From Prevotella sp. (GTDB lineage: Bacteria; Bacteroidota; Bacteroidia; Bacteroidales; Bacteroidaceae): a stretch of 64,000 bases of DNA. Positions 39,855-49,137 of the stretch are shown here, in pieces; position 1 is the first letter of the stretch; each line of letters starts with the position of its first letter. The DNA lies in NCBI GenBank assembly GCA_016285075.1, contig JAEEQB010000013.1, positions 1 to 64,000 of the forward strand, given 5' to 3'. A program made the translations under genes and the position numbers. The notes beneath the pieces are model-generated. The model made no database searches. It saw nothing but the letters and a program-made list of their open reading frames with translations, and was not told the DNA's origin.

Positions 39855-41138
39855 TTATATCTTGTCCAATGCTTGCTTGATGTCTTCGAGGATATCCTCC
39901 ACGTCTTCTATGCCTACGGAAAGGCGGATGAGGTCGGGAGCCACACCAGCCTCGCGCAACTGCTCGTCGGAGAGCTGACGATGGGTATGGCTGGCAGGAT
40001 GAAGCACACAGGTGCGGGCATCAGCCACATGAGTCACAATGTTGATCATCTCCAACGAGTCCATCCACTTGATAGCTGTCTCACGGGTTCCCTTCAGGCC
40101 GAAGGCAATCACGCCGCATGAGCCGTTGGGCAGATATTTCCGCCCCAGGTCATAGCACCTGTCGCTGGGCAGTCCGCAGTAGTGTACCCACGCCACTTTC
40201 TCGTTCTGGCTCAGGAACTCGGCCACCTGCTGGGCATTCTTGCAATGCTGCGCCATACGCAGGTGAAGCGTCTGCAGACCAAGGTTCAGCAGGAAAGAGT
40301 TCTGGGGAGCGGGTATGGAGCCGAGGTCGCGCATCAGTTGGGCGACGAGCTTCGTGCAATAGCCTTTCTTGCCGAAGGCTTTCACATAGGTCAGTCCATG
40401 GTAAGACTCATCAGGAGTGGTGAGACCGGGGAACTTCTCGGCATGTGCAAGCCAGTCAAAGTTGCCACTGTCTACTACGCAGCCACCCACCTGAGTAGCC
40501 AAACCGTCCATGTACTTCGTGGTGGAATGGGTCACGATGTCAGCTCCCCACTCAAACGGGCGGCAGTTGATAGGTGTTGCAAAGGTATTGTCGACGATCA
40601 GGGGAACCCCATTCCTATGGGCTATGCGGGCAAACTTCTCTATGTCCAACACAGCGCAGCCGGGGTTGGAGATGGTCTCGCCGAAGAGAGCCTTCGTATT
40701 GGGACGGAAAGCTGCCTGTATCTCCTCCTCGGATGCATCTTGCGAGATGAAAGTACTCTCAATGCCAAGTTTCTTCAGGGTGACACCAAACAGATTGTAG
40801 GTACCGCCATAGATCTCATTGGAGGTGACGAAGTGGTCACCACTCTCACAGATATTGAAAATGGCATAGAAATTGGCAGCCTGGCCCGAGGACGTCAGCA
40901 CAGCCCCTACTCCGCCCTCGAGGGCAGCAATCTTCTCTGCCACAGCATCGTTTGTGGGGTTCTGCAGGCGGGTATAGAAATAGCCCTCCTTCTCCAAGTC
41001 AAACAACTTTGCCATCTCGTCCGAGTCATCATACTTGAAGGTAGTCGACTGGATAATCGGCAACTCTATCGGTTCTCCGTTTTTGGCCTTATAGCCTGCC
41101 TGTACGCAGAGCGAGCCCTGCTTTAGTCTCTTTTCCAT
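39855..41138 (-). CDS. metY: O-acetylhomoserine sulfhydrylase / aminocarboxypropyltransferase
   Basis: 427 residues from MEKRLKQGSLCVQAGY; an earlier in-frame ATG at 41225 lies before the promoter and is rejected. The PLP-binding lysine is in DIVTHSTTKYMDG, and YTRLQNPTNDAVAEKIAALEGG and GAVLTSSGQAAN are family motifs. The long DHFVTSNEIYGGTYNLF region fits the MetY rather than the MetB/MetC branch. It joins sulfide (or methanethiol) to O-acetylhomoserine, giving homocysteine (or methionine). It appears to be a single-gene unit. Confidence 0.93.
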   Translation of the reverse strand: MEKRLKQGSLCVQAGYKAKNGEPIELPIIQSTTFKYDDSDEMAKLFDLEKEGYFYTRLQNPTNDAVAEKIAALEGGVGAVLTSSGQAANFYAIFNICESGDHFVTSNEIYGGTYNLFGVTLKKLGIESTFISQDASEEEIQAAFRPNTKALFGETISNPGCAVLDIEKFARIAHRNGVPLIVDNTFATPINCRPFEWGADIVTHSTTKYMDGLATQVGGCVVDSGNFDWLAHAEKFPGLTTPDESYHGLTYVKAFGKKGYCTKLVAQLMRDLGSIPAPQNSFLLNLGLQTLHLRMAQHCKNAQQVAEFLSQNEKVAWVHYCGLPSDRCYDLGRKYLPNGSCGVIAFGLKGTRETAIKWMDSLEMINIVTHVADARTCVLHPASHTHRQLSDEQLREAGVAPDLIRLSVGIEDVEDILEDIKQALDKI

Positions 41139-41165
41139 GTATTGTCGTTTTTTGCAATTTGGGTG

Positions 41166-41173
41166 CAAAGTTA
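41166..41173 (-). promoter_or_regulatory. Promoter -7 element of metY
   Basis: On the minus strand TAACTTTG, 28 bases before the ATG at 41138. It sets the chosen start codon. Confidence 0.65.
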
Positions 41174-41260
41174 CTAAAAAAAACAAAAAAAGAGAATTGC
41201 AAAGAAAAAAAATAACTGTCGCCAATACAAATAATGCGACAGCTGCCGATACAAGGCAAC

Positions 41261-41300
41261 AAAAAAAAACGGTCAGTCCCCTGAAAACGGCGACTGACCG
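41261..41300 (-). terminator. Terminator of the Hsp20 gene
   Basis: CGGTCAGTC (41270-41278) and GACTGACCG (41292-41300) form a strong stem. On the minus strand it is followed by eight or more T residues (the A-run 41261-41269). Confidence 0.88.
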
Positions 41301-41327
41301 GGAAGTCTGTCTAATGACAGTGAATGG

Positions 41328-41753
41328 TTACCCGATATTGATCTGGCGGCTCACTTTCACCTTCTCTACCACCACCTTGGGCAGCTCGACAGTCAGCACA
41401 CCATTCTCGACCTTGGCAGAAATCTTCTCCTTGTCCACATCATCGGGCAAAATCAGCGTCTGCTCATACTTCGTGAAAGAGAACTCACGGCGCAGGTAGC
41501 GGACGCTCTTGTCCTCCTCCTTCTGCTCCTGCTTCTGCTCCATCTTGATGATGAGGTTACCCTCGTCGTTGATGTGCACATTGAAGTCCTCTTTCTTCAT
41601 GCCTGGTGCAGCCAGCTCGACAGTATAGCCTGTTGCCGACTCCTTCACGTTGATGGCTGGAGCGGTGGCGCTCATCTTCGGCATGAAATCTGTGTTAAAC
41701 AAGTCGTTGAACACGGCGGGAATCCAGTTGTTTGTTCTCATCATAGGTGTCAT
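41328..41753 (-). CDS. Small heat-shock protein Hsp20 (alpha-crystallin family)
   Basis: 141 residues. The alpha-crystallin domain covers about 30-135: NVKESATGYTVELAAPGMKKEDFNVHI, GNLIIKMEQKQEQKEED, YLRREFSFTKYEQTLILPDDVD and KISAKVENGVLTVELPK. A short basic tail follows. It holds unfolding proteins in oligomers under stress. It has a strong terminator and a sigma-54-like promoter, so it looks like a stress-induced single gene. Confidence 0.95.
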   Translation of the reverse strand: MTPMMRTNNWIPAVFNDLFNTDFMPKMSATAPAINVKESATGYTVELAAPGMKKEDFNVHINDEGNLIIKMEQKQEQKEEDKSVRYLRREFSFTKYEQTLILPDDVDKEKISAKVENGVLTVELPKVVVEKVKVSRQINIG

Positions 41754-41836
41754 AATCTTTACCTCCTAATTCTGTTTTTATTTGTTGTTTGTATGTTTGA
41801 TTTACCAATGAATGTCTCATTGTTCGCTAACTATCA

Positions 41837-41852
41837 AGCAACAAAAATGCCA
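41837..41852 (-). promoter_or_regulatory. Sigma-54-like promoter of Hsp20
   Basis: On the minus strand TGGCATTTTTGTTGCT has GG and GC at the exact -24/-12 spacing (TGGCA-N6-TTGCT). It lies about 84 bases before the start codon. Inverted TGACA/TGTCA-type sites lie just upstream (41866-41878 and 41888-41898). Confidence 0.55.
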
Positions 41853-41865
41853 AAGCACATTCTCA

Positions 41866-41898
41866 TGACAAAATGACAGAACCAACCGACAAACTGTC
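41866..41898 (-). promoter_or_regulatory. TGACA/TGTC activator-type sites upstream of Hsp20
   Basis: TGACAAAATGACA (41866-41878) and GACAAACTGTC (41888-41898) lie immediately upstream of the -24/-12 element, about 20 bases apart. They suit binding of a dimeric enhancer protein. Confidence 0.4.
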
Positions 41899-41935
41899 AC
41901 ACCTCACATTGAACATTCCTCATTTCTCATTCCTC

Positions 41936-41975
41936 ATTTATCATTTATCATTTATCATTTAGGCCGAAGGCCGCC
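41936..41975. repeat. TATCATT-run plus GGCCGAAGGCC hairpin at the mfd stop
   Basis: TATCATT-type repeats lead into ATTTAGGCCGAAGGCCGCC, whose inverted part GGCC-GAA-GGCC forms a hairpin. On the minus strand this hairpin encodes the last mfd residues (GGLRPK) and the run supplies the TGA stop. Related copies are at 59588, 59735 and 63714. Confidence 0.75.
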
Positions 41976-44900
41976 AATCCTCATCAGCACTTTCACGGCA
42001 TCCTCAACACTAGGCACATCGTCCACCACCATGGAACGCTTTGTCCCGCCATTGGGCGCAGTGGTCTCACGCAAGTTGCATTGCCGTACGTTCTGCGTGG
42101 CGAAAGTGATGATTCTACCGAAGACGGGGCTCTGGTAGTAAGGGCTATCGGCACGACTCACGAAATAGAGGAACATACGGCCTTGTTTCAGCATGATTTT
42201 CTCACATCCCAGTTGCTTGCCCAAGATGCGTAGCGGTACGACCTGCAACAGTTCCTCAGCCTGAGAAGGCAGTTTCCCGAACCGGTCACGCAACCGCTGG
42301 CGGTAGGCATCCAGCTGCTGCAGGGCGGTATCCAGATCGGGACGGTTGCCTATGTTGTCCAGTTCGCGATAGAGCAGCATGCGCTCGGAATCGCTCGGCA
42401 CGTAGAGGTCGGGGAAGAACATTTCCAGGTCGCTTTCCAAGGAGCAGTCGGAAACGAATACTTGCGGGACATGGGAGGTGGGATGTAAACCGAGGCTACT
42501 ATCCGCAACGGATTCTGCAACAGTGCTGTTCTCATTCCACGACTTGTCATTCTTCAGTTCTGCCATTGCCTCGTTCAGTATCTTCACATACGTCTCATAA
42601 CCCAGGTCGCTGATGAATCCCGACTGCTCGGCTCCCAACAGATTGCCTGCGCCGCGTATGTCGAGGTCTTGCATGGCTATGTTGATGCCCGAGCCCAGAT
42701 CGCTGAAGTTCTCCAGTGCCTCCAGACGGCGACGTGCATCCTGGGGCAATGCTGACAAGGGCGGGGCCAACAGGTAGCAGAACGCCTTGCGGTTGCCACG
42801 CCCCACACGTCCCCGCATCTGGTGCAAGTCGCTCAGTCCGAAGTTCTGTGCGCCGTTGATGATGATGGTGTTTGCATTAGGAATGTCTATACCATTCTCC
42901 ACGATGGTGGTAGAGAGCAGCACATCATAGTCGTAGTTCGAGAAGTCAAGCACCACCTGTTCCAGTTCCTCGGGTTTCATCCTGCCGTGACCAACAGCTA
43001 TGCGCGCATCGGGTATGTACTTATGAATCATCTCGGCCAGATGAGTCAGGTCGGAGATACGGTTGTTCACGAAATACACCTGTCCGTTGCGCGACATCTC
43101 GAAGTTGATGGCCTCGGCAATGATATCGGCCGAGAATGTATGTATCTCTGTCTGAATAGGATAGCGGTTGGGAGGTGGCGTCTGTATCACGCTGAAGTCG
43201 CGAGCACCCACCAGCGAGAACTGCAACGTACGCGGTATGGGTGTGGCGCTCATGGTCAGGGTATCTACATTGGTCTTCAACTGACGCAGTTTCTCCTTGG
43301 TCGACACACCGAACTTCTGCTCCTCATCAATGATCAGCAGTCCCAGGTCGTGGAACTTCACCGTCTTGCCAATGAGTTTGTGCGTACCTATTAATATATC
43401 TATCTTGCCTGACTCCAGGTCTTTCAGTATCTGGGTGGTTTGTTTCGCCGAACGGGCGCGGCTCAGGTACTCCACTCTTACCGGCATATCCTTGAGTCGC
43501 CCAGAGAAAGTCCTGAAATGCTGATAAGCAAGCACGGTCGTCGGTACCAGCACAGCCGTCTGCTTGCCATCGACAGCGGCCTTGAAAGCGGCACGGACAG
43601 CCACCTCGGTCTTGCCGAAACCCACATCGCCACATACCAGTCGATCCATCGGGCGAGATCGTTCCATATCGGCCTTCACATCTTGTGTGGCCTTTAGCTG
43701 GTCGGGGGTGTCCTCATACACAAACGATGCCTCCAGTTCATGTTGAAGATAACTGTCACGACTGAAGGCAAAGCCCTTCTCACGTCGACGGGCAGCATAG
43801 AGGCGTATGAGGTCACGCGCTATATCCTTAATGTGGTTCTTCGTACGTTCCTTCAGCCGTTCCCACTGGCCCGTACCCAAAGTTGACAGACGCGGAGCCT
43901 CACCACCCTCTTGCGACTTGTATTTCGACACCTTATAGAGCGAGTGAATGCTCACGTAGATAGCATCGCCACGCTGATAGGTAATCTTGATCATCTCCTG
44001 ATATTGGGGAGAGGAAGTAGGATTGTTAGGGTTGGAAGACTGTATGGGCATACGCACTAGTCCGCCGAAACGCCCCACACCATGATCCACGTGTACCACA
44101 AAGTCACCCACTTCAAACTGCTGTATCTCTTTCAGCGTCAGTGCCATCTTGCCACTACGCGCCTTGTCGCTCTTCAGATTGTACTTATGGAAACGGTCAA
44201 ATATCTGGTGGTCGGTAAACAGGCAGAGCCGCAGGTCATGGTCGATGAACCCCTCATGCAGCGTCTTGTCAACAGGGGTAAAAAGGCTCGGTTCTCCTTC
44301 CTCCCTGTTACTCACCCCCTCCAGGATCTCCTGTAATCGCTCGTTCTGCTTCTGGCTGTCGGCCAATACAAACAGTCTATAGCCTTTCAGACGATAGTCT
44401 TCCATTGTCTTGGCCAACAGCTCAAAGTTCTTATGGAACAAGGGCTGAGGACTCATGGAGAAACTGATGGTGTTTGCCTCGCTCCGAGGCTGGGTCTCAA
44501 TGCGCCTGAACTGTTCCACCTCTTTGGCAAACTGGGTGCCCGTGGTCAGCTGACTCTCACGCCTCATCTGCTGTTCTATCACCTGCTGCTCCTGCTCATC
44601 GGCATTCTCCATCCGTTCACGAATAGCCTGTGACGAGAATCCCTCCTCGTACGTATGCTCTATAGCGTCACGCACAAAGCCGAAATTCTTCATCACCAGT
44701 ACCGTGTCCTTCGGCAGGAAGGTTAGAAGCGAGACACGCTCCTGCTCGTAAGCCATCTCAGGCACCACCTCTACGCGGTCACGACGGTCACGCGACAGCT
44801 GGTTCTCAACCTCAAACGTACGGATGGAGTCTATCTCGTCACCGAAGAAGTCCACTCGGTATGGATATTCGCAGCTGTAGCTATATACATCGAGTATGCT

Positions 44901-45449
44901 GCCACGGAGTGCATACTGGCCTGGCTCATAGACATAGTCCACCTCGTGGAACCCATAGCCCTGAAGTGTCTTTTCTATCTCGCTCATCTTGACCGTCTGG
45001 CCTGTCTCCAGAACCATCGTCTGCTCGCTGAACTTCCGCTCCGACACTACCATCTCTGCCACTGCCTCAGGATAAGACACGACAAACAGTTGAGAGTGGA
45101 GTGAGGAGTGTTCCTTCACCTTCGTCAGCACTTCCGTGCGCAGTATCTCGTTGGCAGCATCGCGCTGGGCGTACTTCACCGAACGGCGGTAGCTTGATGG
45201 GAAGAACAACACCTGTTCAGTACCCATCACCTGTGACAGGTCGTGATAGAAATAGCCTGCTTCCTCACCGTCCTGCAGGATAAAGAAAAAAGGACGTTCC
45301 GTCTGGAGTACGCTGAACACCATCGGTGAACCTGATGCCAACAGCCCCTCCACACTTACCGTTGACTTCCGCTTTTCGGCGAGAGCCTTTGACAGTGCCT
45401 TCACCTGGGGATGCTTCGCATAGAGCGCTTTCAGTTCCTGTATCTTCAT
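41955..45449 (-). CDS. mfd: Transcription-repair coupling factor Mfd
   Basis: 1,164 residues from MKIQELKALYAKH; the frame is open to 45533 but that part lies before the promoter. It has the UvrB-like N-terminal region, the RNA-polymerase-interaction domain (FEVGDFVVHVDHGVGRFGGLVRM), the translocase motifs GDVGFGKTEVAVRAAFKA (Walker A), IDEEQKFGV (DEEQ), MSATPIPRTLQFS and GRVGRGNRKAFCYL, and the C-terminal TRCF domain. Mfd removes stalled RNA polymerase and recruits UvrA to template-strand damage. The final residues GGLRPK fall within a repeat element. Confidence 0.97.
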   Translation of the reverse strand: MKIQELKALYAKHPQVKALSKALAEKRKSTVSVEGLLASGSPMVFSVLQTERPFFFILQDGEEAGYFYHDLSQVMGTEQVLFFPSSYRRSVKYAQRDAANEILRTEVLTKVKEHSSLHSQLFVVSYPEAVAEMVVSERKFSEQTMVLETGQTVKMSEIEKTLQGYGFHEVDYVYEPGQYALRGSILDVYSYSCEYPYRVDFFGDEIDSIRTFEVENQLSRDRRDRVEVVPEMAYEQERVSLLTFLPKDTVLVMKNFGFVRDAIEHTYEEGFSSQAIRERMENADEQEQQVIEQQMRRESQLTTGTQFAKEVEQFRRIETQPRSEANTISFSMSPQPLFHKNFELLAKTMEDYRLKGYRLFVLADSQKQNERLQEILEGVSNREEGEPSLFTPVDKTLHEGFIDHDLRLCLFTDHQIFDRFHKYNLKSDKARSGKMALTLKEIQQFEVGDFVVHVDHGVGRFGGLVRMPIQSSNPNNPTSSPQYQEMIKITYQRGDAIYVSIHSLYKVSKYKSQEGGEAPRLSTLGTGQWERLKERTKNHIKDIARDLIRLYAARRREKGFAFSRDSYLQHELEASFVYEDTPDQLKATQDVKADMERSRPMDRLVCGDVGFGKTEVAVRAAFKAAVDGKQTAVLVPTTVLAYQHFRTFSGRLKDMPVRVEYLSRARSAKQTTQILKDLESGKIDILIGTHKLIGKTVKFHDLGLLIIDEEQKFGVSTKEKLRQLKTNVDTLTMSATPIPRTLQFSLVGARDFSVIQTPPPNRYPIQTEIHTFSADIIAEAINFEMSRNGQVYFVNNRISDLTHLAEMIHKYIPDARIAVGHGRMKPEELEQVVLDFSNYDYDVLLSTTIVENGIDIPNANTIIINGAQNFGLSDLHQMRGRVGRGNRKAFCYLLAPPLSALPQDARRRLEALENFSDLGSGINIAMQDLDIRGAGNLLGAEQSGFISDLGYETYVKILNEAMAELKNDKSWNENSTVAESVADSSLGLHPTSHVPQVFVSDCSLESDLEMFFPDLYVPSDSERMLLYRELDNIGNRPDLDTALQQLDAYRQRLRDRFGKLPSQAEELLQVVPLRILGKQLGCEKIMLKQGRMFLYFVSRADSPYYQSPVFGRIITFATQNVRQCNLRETTAPNGGTKRSMVVDDVPSVEDAVKVLMRIGGLRPK

Positions 45450-45469
45450 TCTCTTTCGCTTTGAGTGTG

Positions 45470-45477
45470 CAAAGTTA
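45470..45477 (-). promoter_or_regulatory. Promoter -7 element of mfd
   Basis: On the minus strand TAACTTTG, 20 bases before the ATG at 45449. The divergent nuclease-helicase promoter is at 45575. Confidence 0.65.
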
Positions 45478-45574
45478 CGAAAAAGTGTGAAGAGTGAAGA
45501 GTGAAAAACAAAAAAAATTGACGCTGCCTTCAAAAAATATCAAGTGCCGATAGCCATTTATCAATTATTATTCG

Positions 45575-45582
45575 TACTTTTG
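45575..45582 (+). promoter_or_regulatory. Promoter -7 element of the nuclease-helicase gene
   Basis: TACTTTTG, 11 bases before the ATG. The gap back to mfd also holds short GTGAAGA repeats (about 45485-45510). Confidence 0.55.
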
Positions 45583-45593
45583 CCATCACTATC

Positions 45594-48500
45594 ATGCAAA
45601 CAGAACGATTCCACAACAGTCACAACCTCACGGCATCCACCAATTTCTTTGAAGAACTGGAAAACGCCGTTAGCCATCTGCCCGACTATCGAAAGGTTTA
45701 TCGGGCCTACAACCAAGTGTTTCAGCTTTTCCTGAACCAGCAGACCAGTCAGACGCAGGTGACCTTGGGAGGCGCTTTTGCCAAGACCAACTACCTGCTT
45801 AAAGAGCATGGTGCCTCACGCGAACTCATCAGGGCAACCAATGACACCAGGGCGCGATTGAGACGACAGCACGAACTGACTGTTTCTGACCTGGAAGCAC
45901 ACTGCCTATATGATTTGAAGAACCTGTGCCAGCTGTTCGCTTTCATCAGCAATTGCAACATACCCTGCTCACTCACAGCTTTGTTACCTACAGAGAAAGA
46001 ACCGTCTTTCTCACCAGCTCTGGTCAGCGAATGTATAAGAGGTATCATTGATCGGTGGGATGATGATTATGTCTATATTGAAGCTGAGGACCATACCGGC
46101 GAAGATCTGACTAAAGTATGCTACGCCCACGGGACTAGTGTCTACAACTTCGACTGGACATACCTGAAAGACATGTTCTACAAGGGTGCACAACTGAATC
46201 TGGTACGCCCACGAGAAGACAATGGCATCGTCTACCCTGAGCTGATCATCTTTGAGCCCGATTATCTGGTGAACATCTCTACGGTGGCCCATTGCTTTAC
46301 GAACTATGCTGACTCGTCTCTCGTAGACCTGATCAAAAAGCTGGAGCCCTCTTCCACAACAGAACCCATCGTGCTGGGTAACCTCGCAGGCCAACTGCTT
46401 GATGAAGCCATACACCAGCTGCCCAACAGCCACACCTATGCACAAAGCGTGAAAGACTTCTTCAAAGACCATGCCATAGGACTGCTGACCACTGGCATCG
46501 GTCCTCAGTTCCATGAAGAAGCACAAAGACAGAAACTGCACATAGCCGAAGCCATCCACGAGACACTCCCCAAGGAGGTGAAGGATTTCAATTCGAAAGA
46601 GGGCATCGTCGAACCGTCGTTCTACTCGGAGATGCTGGGACTGCAAGGGCGCATGGACTACTTGCAACTGGACTTCAAAGTGCTGTTGGAGCAGAAATCC
46701 GGAAAGGGGGCCTTCCCCTACGATCACTTTGTCATACCACGACAGACCGACGAGCACTTCGTGCAGATGTTGCTTTATGTCGCACTCATCCGCTACAATT
46801 ACAGGAAGATCTACGAACGCAATCACGGCATACGCGCCTTCCTCCTCTATTCAAAATACAGCAAGAGCCTGCTCGACCCTGGCTACGCTGCTACCGAACT
46901 GCTGTTCAAGGCCATAAAAGTAAGGAATGGCATCGCCTGGAGGGAAATGCTTTACACCCAGCCCGACGGATACCGGATTCTTGACCGCCTGACCCCTGCC
47001 CAGCTGAATCTGAAGCATGTCAGCAACACTCTATGGAACCAATACCAACAGCCTCAGATTGCCGCTGTCCTTGACCCCATCCACAAAGCCTCGCAAATGG
47101 AGAAAGCCTATTACTTCAGATTCCTCACATTCATTGCCAACGAGCATATCATGTCGAAACTGGGCAATAAGTCGAAGGAGTGTTCCGGCTTTGCTGCTAC
47201 CTGGCATGAGTCGCTTGCGGACAAGCTTGCCGCAGGAAACATCTACGACAGGCTCTCTCTCGTATGGCCTGACGCAGAGACTACCGGGAGCATCTCATCC
47301 GTAGTTCTCAGGTTTTCCGAGAACGATGAGAACGACATGTCCAATTTCCGGACAGGCGACATCGTTATCCTGTATGCCTATGAGAAAGACAAGGAACCTG
47401 ACGCCCGTCAGACCATGGTTCTCAGGTGTACGATAGAAGACATCCAGACCGACAGGATTGTATTGGCACTCAGAGCTGCCCAGACCGACAAGCGTATGTT
47501 TGTGAAGGAACAGGGTAAGCTGTGGGCCATAGAGCACGATTTCATGGAGTCTTCCTACAGTTCTCTCTATAAAGGCATGCAGGCCTTCCTTTCCGCACCT
47601 CAGCAGCGGCGCGACCTGCTTTTGCTGCAAAGAGAGCCTCAGACCGACAACACCTTACAGTTAAAGGGAAATTATGAAGGCTTCAACGACCTGGCCCTGC
47701 GAGTAAAGAGAGCAAAAGACCTGTTTCTGATCATCGGACCGCCAGGCACAGGAAAGACTTCGTTCGGACTGCTCTATACTGTCAAGGAGGAATTGCTGGA
47801 GCCCAATGCCAGTATTCTCCTCATGTCCTATACCAACAGAGCTGTCGACGAGATATGCAGCAAACTGACGAACGAGGGCATCGACTTCATCAGAATCGGC
47901 AATATGCCCAGCTGTGCTGAAGAATACAGAAACCGGCTGCTGAGTTCCATTGCACAGCACGCCACCTCTGTGAGCGATCTGAAAAACAGGCTCATCACCA
48001 CACGTGTGCTCGTAGGTACCACCTCTTCACTCAGCAGCAACATCGCCCTGTTCCAACTGAAGCAGTTCAGCCTCGCTGTCATCGACGAGGCATCGCAGAT
48101 CCTGGAACCCCACTTGATTGGACTGTTAAGTGCCAGCAAAGATGGAGAACCCGCCATACGGAAATTCGTGATGATTGGCGACCACAAACAGCTGCCTGCC
48201 GTTGTACAGCAGAAACCTGTGACATCCGCCGTACACGACACCCTGTTGAACAGCATCGGCCTCACCGACTGCAGGATGTCGCTGTTCGAACGCCTGCTCA
48301 AGCAGTATCACCAGAACGAAGAAGTCACCTATATGCTCAGAAAACAGGGACGCATGCATCCTGACATAGCACGTTTCCCCAACGAGGCTTTTTATCATGG
48401 CCTGCTGGTGCCTGTGCCCCTGCCCCACCAGGAGATTCAGTTGCCTCTCGCTGGAGACGGAGAAAACGACTTGGCCGATCTGATAAGAACCCGCCGGGTC

Positions 48501-49034
48501 ATGTTCCTGGCTTCACAGAAACCTGTTGACTCACCTAACGACAAAGTCAACCTGACAGAAGCCGGGATGATAGCTGCCATTGTCCTGCAAATCTACGAGA
48601 CTGAGAAAGACAAGGGCTTCGACGTGAACGAGACTATTGGTGTGATTGTGCCCTACCGTAATCAGATTGCTGCCATCCGCAAGGCTATCGACCAAAGACT
48701 GGAGTACCACGGCAACGGAGCCGGTATCCTTCACGACATTGCCATCGACACGGTGGAACGATTCCAGGGGTCACAGCGAAAATACATCGTCTATGGCTTC
48801 ACCGTACAGAAATCCTACCAACTCGACTTCCTTACCGACACGGTGTTCCAAGACTATGACGGAACCGTCATCGACAGGAAACTCAATGTTGCCATGACCC
48901 GAGCTGAGGATCATCTCATCATGGTGGGAAATGATGAATTGCTTTCCCATAACCCTGTTTTCGCCAGACTGATGGATTTTGTCAGCAGCATGCAGGGGTT
49001 CTTCAGAATACCCAAGGACGATTTTCATGAATAA
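45594..49034 (+). CDS. Dna2-like nuclease-helicase (SF1B)
   Basis: 1,146 residues. A RecB-type nuclease region in the first half has EPSFYSEMLGLQGRMDYLQLDFKVLLEQKSGKG (GRMD and EQKSGK at about 345-365) and FVQMLLYVALIRYNY. The helicase begins near 700: Walker A GPPGTGKTSF at about 715, LLMSYTNRAVDEI, VIDEASQ at about 828, VMIGDHKQLPAV, then VIVPYRNQ, DTVERFQGSQRKYIVYGF and LNVAMTRAEDHLIMVG. The pattern is that of Dna2/Upf1-like SF1B helicases with a PD-(D/E)XK nuclease, acting on 5' flaps or in end resection. Four Cys near 103-127 may bind an Fe-S cluster, but their spacing is not that of Dna2. Divergent from mfd. Confidence 0.85.
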   Translation: MQTERFHNSHNLTASTNFFEELENAVSHLPDYRKVYRAYNQVFQLFLNQQTSQTQVTLGGAFAKTNYLLKEHGASRELIRATNDTRARLRRQHELTVSDLEAHCLYDLKNLCQLFAFISNCNIPCSLTALLPTEKEPSFSPALVSECIRGIIDRWDDDYVYIEAEDHTGEDLTKVCYAHGTSVYNFDWTYLKDMFYKGAQLNLVRPREDNGIVYPELIIFEPDYLVNISTVAHCFTNYADSSLVDLIKKLEPSSTTEPIVLGNLAGQLLDEAIHQLPNSHTYAQSVKDFFKDHAIGLLTTGIGPQFHEEAQRQKLHIAEAIHETLPKEVKDFNSKEGIVEPSFYSEMLGLQGRMDYLQLDFKVLLEQKSGKGAFPYDHFVIPRQTDEHFVQMLLYVALIRYNYRKIYERNHGIRAFLLYSKYSKSLLDPGYAATELLFKAIKVRNGIAWREMLYTQPDGYRILDRLTPAQLNLKHVSNTLWNQYQQPQIAAVLDPIHKASQMEKAYYFRFLTFIANEHIMSKLGNKSKECSGFAATWHESLADKLAAGNIYDRLSLVWPDAETTGSISSVVLRFSENDENDMSNFRTGDIVILYAYEKDKEPDARQTMVLRCTIEDIQTDRIVLALRAAQTDKRMFVKEQGKLWAIEHDFMESSYSSLYKGMQAFLSAPQQRRDLLLLQREPQTDNTLQLKGNYEGFNDLALRVKRAKDLFLIIGPPGTGKTSFGLLYTVKEELLEPNASILLMSYTNRAVDEICSKLTNEGIDFIRIGNMPSCAEEYRNRLLSSIAQHATSVSDLKNRLITTRVLVGTTSSLSSNIALFQLKQFSLAVIDEASQILEPHLIGLLSASKDGEPAIRKFVMIGDHKQLPAVVQQKPVTSAVHDTLLNSIGLTDCRMSLFERLLKQYHQNEEVTYMLRKQGRMHPDIARFPNEAFYHGLLVPVPLPHQEIQLPLAGDGENDLADLIRTRRVMFLASQKPVDSPNDKVNLTEAGMIAAIVLQIYETEKDKGFDVNETIGVIVPYRNQIAAIRKAIDQRLEYHGNGAGILHDIAIDTVERFQGSQRKYIVYGFTVQKSYQLDFLTDTVFQDYDGTVIDRKLNVAMTRAEDHLIMVGNDELLSHNPVFARLMDFVSSMQGFFRIPKDDFHE

Positions 49035-49100
49035 AAGCGTATTTTTACGAAATAAATGAAAAAAAACGTCTCCAATGTATCAACAGAACGAGAAAATTGC

Positions 49101-49108
49101 TAACTTTG
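49101..49108 (+). promoter_or_regulatory. Promoter -7 element of the mannosyltransferase
   Basis: TAACTTTG, 29 bases before the ATG at 49138. It lies inside the longer open frame that starts at 49075, so the later start is used. Confidence 0.6.
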
Positions 49109-49137
49109 CCGAAGAAAAGTCAAGTAATTATAGTATT

